Origin: Verrucomicrobiia bacterium
GTDB lineage: Bacteria > Verrucomicrobiota > Verrucomicrobiia > Opitutales > Opitutaceae
NCBI GenBank assembly: GCA_030424825.1
Contig: JAUHWE010000370.1
Location: 1 to 5,362 of the forward strand
Length of the DNA stretch: 5,362 nt
Direction of reading: 5' to 3'
Shown one piece after another: positions 1 to 5,362 of the stretch. Each line of letters begins with the position of its first letter. Within the stretch, counting starts at the first letter, position 1. The translations under genes were made by a program, and so were the position numbers. The notes below the pieces were generated by a model. It saw nothing but the letters and a program-made list of their open reading frames with translations, did not search any database and had not been told where the DNA came from.

Positions 1-1
1 T

Positions 2-262
2 CTCGGACTGGTGGCTAAGGTTAAGGAAGCCGCTCAAGAATCAGCTAAACTTACTCCCATTCTGGCGGGAGACCTTTCCGGCGATGAAAAGAAAAAGTTT
101 ATGGAAGGCTACCAGAAAGCCATGAAACGGACCGTCGGATTGATCAACCAGCTCGAAGCCGCTTTGAAATCGGGCGACAACGCAGAGGCGGAAGAAATCG
201 TGGGCAAAATCAATGATGCTCGCAAGCACGGCCACGAAAAGTATAAGCCTGAAGACGATTAA
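2..262 (+). CDS. Cytochrome b562-like protein, C-terminal part (5' end outside the window)
   Basis: The reading frame is open to the left edge, so the gene begins upstream and about 86 residues are visible. The visible part is almost entirely charged amphipathic helix, as in the four-helix bundle of soluble periplasmic cytochrome b562, which carries one non-covalent heme and is thought to act in electron transfer. The end of the protein reads DARKHGHEKYKPEDD. It aligns by eye with the last helix of E. coli cytochrome b562 (TTRNAYHQKYR), preserving the Arg and the His four residues later that is the heme ligand. The SAKLTP segment also matches the DAQKATP turn between helices. The first helix, which would supply the Met ligand, and any signal peptide lie outside the window, so heme binding cannot be confirmed. 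A GTG at 11 is in frame but would remove the first helix. A terminator follows directly at 288-320. Confidence 0.72.
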   Translation, partial: LGLVAKVKEAAQESAKLTPILAGDLSGDEKKKFMEGYQKAMKRTVGLINQLEAALKSGDNAEAEEIVGKINDARKHGHEKYKPEDD

Positions 263-287
263 TCCGGAATTGATCGGTTACCATTTT

Positions 288-320
288 AAAACGCTTGCCC
301 GAAACGGCAGGCGTTTTTTT
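288..320 (+). terminator. Intrinsic (Rho-independent) terminator
   Basis: A stem of 291-299 (ACGCTTGCC) pairs with 306-314 (GGCAGGCGT), nine pairs with one T-G wobble, around a 6-nt loop CGAAAC. AAA at 288-290 extends it against TTT at 315-317. A run of seven T covers 314-320. It lies 25 bases after the stop codon of the cytochrome b562-like gene and should end that transcript, separating it from larA. Confidence 0.9.
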
Positions 321-344
321 GTTTAGCTAAAGCGTTGAATCGGC

Positions 345-350
345 GGGAGG
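345..350 (+). promoter_or_regulatory. Possible Shine-Dalgarno of larA, unusually far from the start
   Basis: GGGAGG is the only purine-rich Shine-Dalgarno-like motif ahead of larA. It lies 19 bases before the GTG at 370, much farther than the usual 5-9. The start cannot move upstream because an in-frame TAA occupies 367-369. GGGAG at 345-349 can pair with TTCCC at 362-366, a short stem that could hide the motif or shorten the effective distance. Whether it is used is uncertain. Confidence 0.35.
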
Positions 351-369
351 AAAGCGCGAGATTCCCTAA

Positions 370-1632
370 GTGAACGTGAAGCTCCCTTTTGGAAAAACTA
401 GTGTCGACCTCGACTTGAGTAAAATCAATGCGTCGGTGCTCGAGCCTAAATTCGTTGTTGGGGTGAAGGATGAGAAAGCGGCCTTTTTGGAGTCCTGCCA
501 ATCCCCCATTGGTAGTGATCCATTGACGGAAATGATCGACCCCGAGGACCGTGTCGCCATCCTTATTCCCGATGCTACGAGGCCTTTTCCGAGCCATCGC
601 GTTTTGCCATGGCTGATGGAAGCCCTCTCTTATGTTCCCAAAGAAAACGTTGTGATCATCAATGGAACCGGGTCTCACCGTGGAAATACTCCTGACGAGC
701 TGATCGCGATGGTGGGGCATGAGATTTACAATAATTACCGTGTCGTAAATCACAGTGCTCATGAGCCGGAAGGGCTGTCCCATGTAGGAAAGTCAAAATT
801 CGGATACGACGTGTATCAGAATAGCGATTACGTATCAGCTGATAAACGGATTTTGACAGGATTTATTGAACCGCACTTCATGGCGGGATTCTCTGGTGGG
901 TATAAGGCGGCATTTCCTGGGGTGACGGACATTGAAGCGATTATGAAGTACCACAGTGCAATGGTGGTAGGGGACCCATTGAGCTCCTGGGGCAATCTCG
1001 AAAACAACCCTACGCAAGAGCATGTGCGAGCAGGCGGCGAGCTGCTGGGGGCGGACTTTCTAGTGAACGTGACTCTGAATCGGGATCGGGTTATCACACG
1101 TTTTTTTTGCGGCGATGTAATTGAAGCGCATGAGGCAGGCTGCGCTTATGTAAAAGAAAGCGCGATGATTGGTTGCGAACGCGCTTTCCCTATTGTGATC
1201 ACAAGCAACAACGGATATCCGCTCGATCAGAATCTCTATCAAGCGGTTAAGGGAATGTCGGCGGCGGCGCAAATCGTTGAAGAGGGAGGGCTCATTCTTC
1301 TGGCGGCCGAATGCTCAGACGGATTTCCGGATCATGGAAACTACCGGAAATTGCTTTTCGACTACCCGAGTCCAGATGCGCTGCTGGATGCGATCCGCCA
1401 GCCTGGTTTTGCAGTGTTCGATCAATGGCAGGTCCAGCTCCAGGCACTTATTTGTAGAAAGGCTCGGGTGGGAATCCTGTCAAAATTGGACGGCACAGAT
1501 GTGAGGAAAGCTCATCTGATTCCCGTCGATTCCCTGCAAGAGGCACTGGAGGAGGAATTAGAAAAGATCGGGCGAGAGGCTCCGGTCGCCATCCTGCCGG
1601 AGGGTCCGGTTAGCGTTCCTTATCTTCTTTGA
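370..1632 (+). CDS. larA: LarA-family nickel-dependent racemase/epimerase (lactate racemase homologue)
   Basis: The 420-residue protein has the length of characterised LarA proteins and aligns along its whole length, as recalled, with Lactobacillus plantarum LarA. The family interconverts the stereoisomers of 2-hydroxyacids by hydride transfer to a nickel pincer nucleotide attached to a lysine. Cofactor-site residues are present: Lys179 in FSGGYK (K184 in L. plantarum) and His195, exactly 16 residues later (H200, a nickel ligand). The catalytic histidines are His103 in GTGSHR (H108) and His169 in GFIEPH (H174). DATRPFPS gives Asp68 and Arg71; YPLDQNLYQAVKGM gives Tyr290, Gln291 and Lys294; DQW gives Trp353. 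Spacing is conserved throughout. The cofactor-binding N-terminal domain reaches about residue 265 and the C-terminal domain follows. GTG at 370 is the start because an in-frame stop (367-369) directly precedes it. LarA homologues act on many substrates (lactate, malate, phenyllactate, sugar acids), so the substrate is not certain. No larB, larC or larE is in the window. Confidence 0.93.
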   Translation: MNVKLPFGKTSVDLDLSKINASVLEPKFVVGVKDEKAAFLESCQSPIGSDPLTEMIDPEDRVAILIPDATRPFPSHRVLPWLMEALSYVPKENVVIINGTGSHRGNTPDELIAMVGHEIYNNYRVVNHSAHEPEGLSHVGKSKFGYDVYQNSDYVSADKRILTGFIEPHFMAGFSGGYKAAFPGVTDIEAIMKYHSAMVVGDPLSSWGNLENNPTQEHVRAGGELLGADFLVNVTLNRDRVITRFFCGDVIEAHEAGCAYVKESAMIGCERAFPIVITSNNGYPLDQNLYQAVKGMSAAAQIVEEGGLILLAAECSDGFPDHGNYRKLLFDYPSPDALLDAIRQPGFAVFDQWQVQLQALICRKARVGILSKLDGTDVRKAHLIPVDSLQEALEEELEKIGREAPVAILPEGPVSVPYLL

Positions 1633-1734
1633 TCCTTCATGCGGCGATTTTGAATGGCGGGGTTTTACTACTGACATTTCTCTCTACATGCGATTTGAAC
1701 CATAAAAACGTTATTCCGCATTGCTGCTAATACC

Positions 1735-2499
1735 ATGAAAATAAAGAGACTGATATCGCTTTCCGTCGTAATCCTGCTTTCCGCTGCATCGTTGCAGGGG
1801 GAGGATGGCCGCGTTTTTGAAATGCGGACTTACTATGCCAATGAAGGTAAGCTGGAGGAGCTCTTGACCCGGTTCAGGGATCACACGGTCGCCTTGTTCG
1901 AAAAGCATGGGATGGAGAATGTCGGCTATTTCGTGCCTGCTGACAACACGGACAATAAGCTCATCTACTTTCTCGCCTATCCCAGTCGAGAGGCCCGACA
2001 AAAATCCTGGAAAGCGTTCGGTTCGGATCCCGATTGGAAAGCCGCCTTTGCTGCTTCCAAGGTGAATGGCAAACTCGTGGCGAAAGTGGAAAGCCAGTTT
2101 CTGGAGTTCACTGATTACTCTCCAAAATTGAAGATCAAAAAAGCTCGCTCACCTCGCTTCTTTGAGCTGAGAACCTACCATGCTGCGGACGGGATGCTGA
2201 GTCATTTAGACAACCGTTTTGCGAATCATACGATGGGTATCTTCAAGAAGCACGGGATGACCAACGTCGCTTATTGGCATCCCATGGAAGATCAAGCGGG
2301 ATACGGTAAAACGCTGGTCTATTTGTTAGCGTTCAAGGATGAAGCTGCCCAGAAGGAAGCCTGGGATGGCTTCCGGGCGGATTCGAAATGGAAAGTGATC
2401 GCGGCGGAGTCGAAAGAAAAAGCCGGCGGTTCGATTCTCGTTAAGAATGGCGTAGACTCGATCAAATTGGTTCCGGTTGATTTCTCGCCAATGCAATAA
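1735..2499 (+). CDS. Exported protein with two tandem NIPSNAP domains
   Basis: The 254-residue protein starts with a signal peptide: basic MKIKR, a hydrophobic core at about residues 6-19, and likely cleavage near residues 19-22. It should therefore act outside the cytoplasm. Two NIPSNAP domains of the dimeric alpha/beta-barrel (ferredoxin-like) fold follow. Domain 1 runs about 26-128 and domain 2 about 141-250. They are clear internal repeats: VFEMRTY (27-33) matches FFELRTY (142-148), His50 matches His165, KHGMENVGY (57-65) matches KHGMTNVAY (172-180), and KLIYFLAY (75-82) matches TLVYLLAF (193-200). Each repeat also ends with a Trp-x-x-Phe helix (92-95 and 210-213). No enzymatic activity is established for bacterial NIPSNAP proteins, so none is assigned. 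It begins 102 bases after larA. No Shine-Dalgarno is evident before ATG 1735, and no convincing promoter or terminator lies in that gap. Confidence 0.88.
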   Translation: MKIKRLISLSVVILLSAASLQGEDGRVFEMRTYYANEGKLEELLTRFRDHTVALFEKHGMENVGYFVPADNTDNKLIYFLAYPSREARQKSWKAFGSDPDWKAAFAASKVNGKLVAKVESQFLEFTDYSPKLKIKKARSPRFFELRTYHAADGMLSHLDNRFANHTMGIFKKHGMTNVAYWHPMEDQAGYGKTLVYLLAFKDEAAQKEAWDGFRADSKWKVIAAESKEKAGGSILVKNGVDSIKLVPVDFSPMQ

Positions 2500-2544
2500 G
2501 GTTCCTGTGGCTATTGTTCTATGCCAAAATTTGGATACCGAAAT

Positions 2545-2615
2545 AGGTAACGGGCGATCTCCGAGCGCCCAAGCTTTTGATACCTAAGTGGGGGTTCGGA
2601 GATCCCCCGCTACCT
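2545..2615. repeat. Two-unit inverted repeat resembling a REPIN/BIME (paired REP sequences)
   Basis: Bases 2545-2571 pair with 2589-2615: 23 Watson-Crick pairs and one G-T wobble in 27 positions, around a 17-nt loop. Each arm is also a hairpin by itself. The left arm has GTAA (2547-2550), then GGGCG (2552-2556), a 9-nt loop, and CGCCC (2566-2570). The right arm, read on the minus strand, has GTAG (2613-2610), then GGGGG, a 9-nt loop and CCCCC (2608-2590). The loops are ATCTCCGAG and ATCTCCGAA. Known REP sequences carry a 5' GTAG/GGAG tetranucleotide ahead of a small palindrome, and two in inverted order form a REPIN, mobilised by RAYT transposases. The structure is read directly from the bases; the REPIN assignment is inference. 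It lies between the NIPSNAP gene and the methyltransferase ATG, ending 6 bases before it. Confidence 0.72.
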
Positions 2616-2621
2616 GTGGCA

Positions 2622-3809
2622 ATGTCCCTTTCTTCAAATACAATCCTTGTTACCTGCCCGAAGGCGTGCTCATCATACCTGAGCGATGAGCTCAAGGAGC
2701 TGGGCTTTCCCGTTACGCGGGAGGCTCCCGCGGGAGTGTTTACTGAGGGAACGATGAAGGATTGTATGCGGTTAAACCTGCGGTTGCGGACGGGCCTGCG
2801 CGTACTGTGGCAGGTCGCGGCCTTTGAAGCGATTGATGGGGATCGTCTCTACCAAAAATCCGTGCGCCTGCCTTGGGAGTCTTGGATACCCGCTGACGGG
2901 TATGTCTCGATTGGTTCATCCATTCGAAACGAAACCATTCGAAATACGAACTTCGCCGGTTTGCGACTGAAAGACGCACTGGTAGACCGGATACGGGAAA
3001 AACGTGGCAGAAGGCCGGATACGGGTAATGATTCGGATCGAGCAATGGTTTTTCTATACTGGCATGAGAAGGAGGTCTGCATCTATTTGGATACATCGGG
3101 AGTTCCAATCAGCAATCGAGGTTACCGAGTCAGTCCTGGCAAAGCGCCTATGCGCGAGAACCTTGCGGCTTCGGTTTTGAGGGCGACGCGATGGGATAGA
3201 GCCTCACCTCTAGTCAATCCAATGTGCGGCAGTGGTACGATTGCCATAGAAGCCGCCTTGTGGGCCACGGATAGAACCCCAGGCTTGTTGCGCGATAATT
3301 TCGCTTTCATGCACTTGGAAGGCTACCGACCCAGCGACTACGAGAGTGTTCGGGCCGAGCTAAAAGCCAAAGGCGCCGATAGGCTGGGGTTCCCAATCAT
3401 TGCCACGGATCGGGATCCTGGCGCGATCGAAGCCGCTTTGCGAAACGCGGAATTTGCGGGTGTCGATCATTTGATTGAGTTTGATGTCTGCGATTTCAAA
3501 CGAACTCGGATTCCGGAAACTCCAGGAGCTATGATATTCAATCCCGAGTATGGGGATCGAATGGGTGAAGAGGAGAAGTTGATCCCGACCTATCAGGAAA
3601 TCGGCGATTTGTTTAAGCAGAAGTGTGCAGGTTACTGGGGTTACGTTTTCACCGGAAACCGGGGATTGGCTAAGCGAGTCGGCTTAAAAACGAAACGGAA
3701 GATCGAATTCTACAACGGTCCTATAGAGTGTCGTCTTCTTGAATACGAAATGTATGCCGGCACTCGGAATCCGAAGTACGCGAATCAGGAAAGCAATTCA
3801 AAGGGCTAA
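2622..3809 (+). CDS. THUMP-domain class I SAM-dependent RNA methyltransferase (RlmL/YpsC type)
   Basis: The 395-residue protein resembles the N-terminal RlmL half of E. coli RlmKL, which makes m2G2445 in 23S rRNA, and the stand-alone Bacillus YpsC. It lacks the RlmK half. An N-terminal region (about residues 7-40, VTCPKACSSYLSDELKELG) leads into a THUMP RNA-binding domain (about 45-155). The family signature LDTSG (156-160) and RGYR (166-169) follows. The Rossmann methyltransferase domain has SAM-binding motif I NPMCGSGT (199-206), the acidic motif ATDRDPGA with Asp263 and Asp265, and motif IV NPEYGDR (307-313). NGPIECRL (365-372) matches the NGPLDC segment of RlmL. Motif IV is normally NPPY, so Glu309 is unusual. 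ATG 2622 is chosen because the frame's upstream TTG at 2577 lies inside the 2545-2615 repeat and would add 15 residues unlike the family. GTG 2616 is possible. No Shine-Dalgarno is visible. The stop is two bases from the convergent receptor gene's stop. Confidence 0.88.
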   Translation: MSLSSNTILVTCPKACSSYLSDELKELGFPVTREAPAGVFTEGTMKDCMRLNLRLRTGLRVLWQVAAFEAIDGDRLYQKSVRLPWESWIPADGYVSIGSSIRNETIRNTNFAGLRLKDALVDRIREKRGRRPDTGNDSDRAMVFLYWHEKEVCIYLDTSGVPISNRGYRVSPGKAPMRENLAASVLRATRWDRASPLVNPMCGSGTIAIEAALWATDRTPGLLRDNFAFMHLEGYRPSDYESVRAELKAKGADRLGFPIIATDRDPGAIEAALRNAEFAGVDHLIEFDVCDFKRTRIPETPGAMIFNPEYGDRMGEEEKLIPTYQEIGDLFKQKCAGYWGYVFTGNRGLAKRVGLKTKRKIEFYNGPIECRLLEYEMYAGTRNPKYANQESNSKG

Positions 3810-3811
3810 GT

Positions 3812-5362
3812 CTAGAATCGGAAAGCCATGCCGGCGCTTATTTGGCGTGGGGCGTTAGGACGTGGGCCATCGGTGAGTCGTCCGACTAGGCTTTGTTCAT
3901 CAAGCAGATTGGTTGCGTTGATAAATGCTTCCGCATGTTCGTTGATGAAGTAAGTCGCTGACAGGTCTACGAGGAATTGGCTTTCGATCAGGCCAAAGCG
4001 AGCGTCTGGATTGCCGGAGGGATCGAGCTCTAGTGTGGTGTTGGATCCGCTGCCGAATGTACTGTCGGTATAATTAAAATTTGCTGACAGCCTAATTGAA
4101 TCGAATTCGAGGTCCGCTGCGAGGTTGAATTGCCACTCGGGGACGTAGGGGAATGCGTTGCCGATCATTGCTCCAGCGAATATCGACTCGGCATTGACGT
4201 CAGTGGAATTGGACTTGAACTCTGCGTCCGTGTAGGTGGCGCTCAGGGAGATGGGGGCTTTGAAGTTGCCGTTCAGATTCGCGGTAGGATCCCATCCTAG
4301 AATAGCTTCTATGCCACGGGACCGCGCTTTGCCGATATTTTGAGGATTGCTCGAGCCGGTAGCGATATTGTCGATGGTCGCTAAATCGTCGAAGTTTGTA
4401 TTAAATCCAACCAGCTCTGCGAAAACTCCCTTGGAATTATCGAAACGAATGCCGGTTTCAAAACTGATGCTGGTCTCTTCGTCAAGTTCGTGCCCGGGCC
4501 GGGAAGCGGAGCGGGGCCCAGGAACGGAGAATCCACGGTAAATCCCAGCGAAAAGAGTCGAACGTTCGTTTTGCTGGTAGCTGAATCCGATTCCAGGAGC
4601 AAAGACGTTTAGGGTTCGCGACGCATCTTCAGTCGGAATGTTGTCACCGTTGCTCTCAAAGTCTGTATAGTGATAGTCGATACGCTCGAATCGCAATCCT
4701 GGGATTAGGGAAAATCGACCGAAGCGGATCGTGTCTTCGATGAAAACTGCAGTAGCTTCAGATTCTTGGAGGCGATTGCCTCCGCTGCCAGGCCCATCCG
4801 CTACCGTCGATGTAATCGCTCCCGTAGAATCCTGGAAGTACTGGACGTCATCCTGGAAACGCCTCACTTGGTCCTGGTGGAAACGGGTTCCGATTTGTAG
4901 ATTGTGGATGGCTTCTCCAGCGTCGAAGCGGATGTCTAGTGTGGCTTGAATCCCTTTGGCAATATAGTCTCGGTTGTTGTTCCGGTACTCGTACTGGCCT
5001 GCCCGCGTTCCCTGAAGCACTTCAAGCGGTTTGTTGTCGTCGATTCCTGCCAGCGCTTGGTAGAGAAGCACGGTTGGGGTGCTGTCAATCACACCATCTC
5101 CATCAGAGTCAATATCCTTGATTTCCTTTAGCTTGTACCAGTTGCGGTTGAAGGCGTTGTAGTAAGCGGTTGCCGACAAAGAAGCGCTCTCATTCAGGTC
5201 GACAGAGTATCTCAAATAGTTCCGGAATTGCTGAGTATCGATATTATCATCACGGGAAGCGGCGTAACGCCGGTTGGGATTCTGAAGAAAATCGGCGGTC
5301 GATAGTCCTAGGTAGGTTTCGTTCGCATCCTTGTCCATGTAACCGGTCTTAAACTCGAAGTA
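3812..5362 (-). CDS. FecA-like TonB-dependent outer-membrane receptor, C-terminal barrel (5' end outside the window)
   Basis: The frame stays open to the right edge, giving about 516 visible residues of a receptor that is probably around 700-750 in all. The signal peptide, TonB box and plug domain lie outside. The protein takes up a ligand across the outer membrane using TonB energy. Visible are many alternating strands of a TonB-dependent receptor barrel. The segment ETYLGLSTADFLQNP followed by RRYAAS is typical of Fe(III)-dicitrate (FecA-type) receptors. Further family segments are VFIEDTIRFGRFSLIPGLRFE, GIYRGFSVPGP, and INATNLLDEQ near the end. The last strand ends MAFRF, with the C-terminal Phe expected for Bam-dependent insertion. 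Residues 75-86 from the Met at 5338 (DIDSDGDGVIDS) form a calcium-loop-like insertion in a predicted surface loop. The ligand is not identified; iron-citrate is only a family-based guess. No terminator is seen beyond the stop, which sits in the convergent methyltransferase gene. Confidence 0.9.
   Translation of the reverse strand, partial: YFEFKTGYMDKDANETYLGLSTADFLQNPNRRYAASRDDNIDTQQFRNYLRYSVDLNESASLSATAYYNAFNRNWYKLKEIKDIDSDGDGVIDSTPTVLLYQALAGIDDNKPLEVLQGTRAGQYEYRNNNRDYIAKGIQATLDIRFDAGEAIHNLQIGTRFHQDQVRRFQDDVQYFQDSTGAITSTVADGPGSGGNRLQESEATAVFIEDTIRFGRFSLIPGLRFERIDYHYTDFESNGDNIPTEDASRTLNVFAPGIGFSYQQNERSTLFAGIYRGFSVPGPRSASRPGHELDEETSISFETGIRFDNSKGVFAELVGFNTNFDDLATIDNIATGSSNPQNIGKARSRGIEAILGWDPTANLNGNFKAPISLSATYTDAEFKSNSTDVNAESIFAGAMIGNAFPYVPEWQFNLAADLEFDSIRLSANFNYTDSTFGSGSNTTLELDPSGNPDARFGLIESQFLVDLSATYFINEHAEAFINATNLLDEQSLVGRLTDGPRPNAPRQISAGMAFRF

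Noticed and set aside
11..262. A complete 83-residue gene starting at GTG 11
   Set aside because: The frame continues to the left edge, and the cytochrome b562 similarity requires an additional N-terminal helix and an export signal.
322..331. 10-bp palindrome TTTAGCTAAA just after the terminator, as an operator
   Set aside because: It is short and AT-rich, and no promoter elements are recognisable around it; chance is sufficient.
286..783. Minus-strand open frame of 165 codons overlapping larA and the terminator
   Set aside because: It lies antisense to a well-supported larA and its translation has no recognisable features; the other antisense and alternate-frame openings inside larA, the methyltransferase and the receptor were dropped for the same reason.
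1671..1706. Sigma-70-like promoter CTGACA (1671-1676) before the NIPSNAP gene
   Set aside because: No acceptable -10 element lies at normal spacing; CATAAA at 1701 is about 24 bases away.
2545..2615. The long inverted repeat as an intrinsic terminator for the NIPSNAP gene
   Set aside because: No T run follows the stem on either strand (GTGGCAATG on the plus side, ATTTCGG on the minus side).
2577..2621. TTG 2577 as the start of the methyltransferase, adding 15 residues
   Set aside because: This stretch is the loop and right arm of the 2545-2615 inverted repeat; the added residues do not resemble the family, and ATG 2622 gives the expected N-terminus.
5084..5116. DIDSDGDGVIDS as evidence for a dockerin or cellulosome protein
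   Set aside because: There is only one loop, and it lies between barrel strands of a TonB-dependent receptor; a real dockerin has two such repeats.

Overview
The window holds five protein-coding genes from a Gram-negative bacterium: a FecA-like outer-membrane receptor ending in Phe implies an outer membrane. Secreted tandem NIPSNAP proteins, a cytochrome b562-like protein, FecA-like receptors and weak or absent Shine-Dalgarno sequences together resemble Verrucomicrobiota (Opitutae-like), but this is an impression from the proteins and not a phylogenetic result. No rRNA, tRNA, CRISPR array or transposase gene is visible.

Layout: (1) 2-262 (+) is the C-terminal part of a periplasmic cytochrome b562-type four-helix protein, followed by a clear intrinsic terminator at 288-320. 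(2) 370-1632 (+) is a complete LarA-family nickel-pincer racemase/epimerase with all the recognised cofactor and catalytic residues. (3) 1735-2499 (+) is an exported protein with two NIPSNAP domains. (4) 2545-2615 is a compact 71-nt inverted repeat made of two hairpin units facing each other. (5) 2622-3809 (+) is a THUMP-domain RNA methyltransferase of the RlmL/YpsC type. (6) 3812-5362 (-) is the C-terminal barrel of a FecA-like TonB-dependent receptor, convergent with the methyltransferase and running off the right edge.

The four plus-strand genes have unrelated functions and gaps of about 100-120 bases. They look like separately expressed or loosely co-oriented genes rather than one pathway. 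None of the genes that make the LarA cofactor (larB, larC, larE) is in the window.

The most interesting non-coding signal is the 2545-2615 element. Each arm is itself a 5-bp stem with a 9-nt loop, the outer ends carry GTAA/GTAG, and the two arms differ by a paired (compensatory) base change that keeps each small stem intact. This matches the architecture of REP sequences arranged as a REPIN/BIME. It also shows that the longer open frame of the methyltransferase gene, beginning at TTG 2577, starts inside a repeat; ATG 2622 is the better start.
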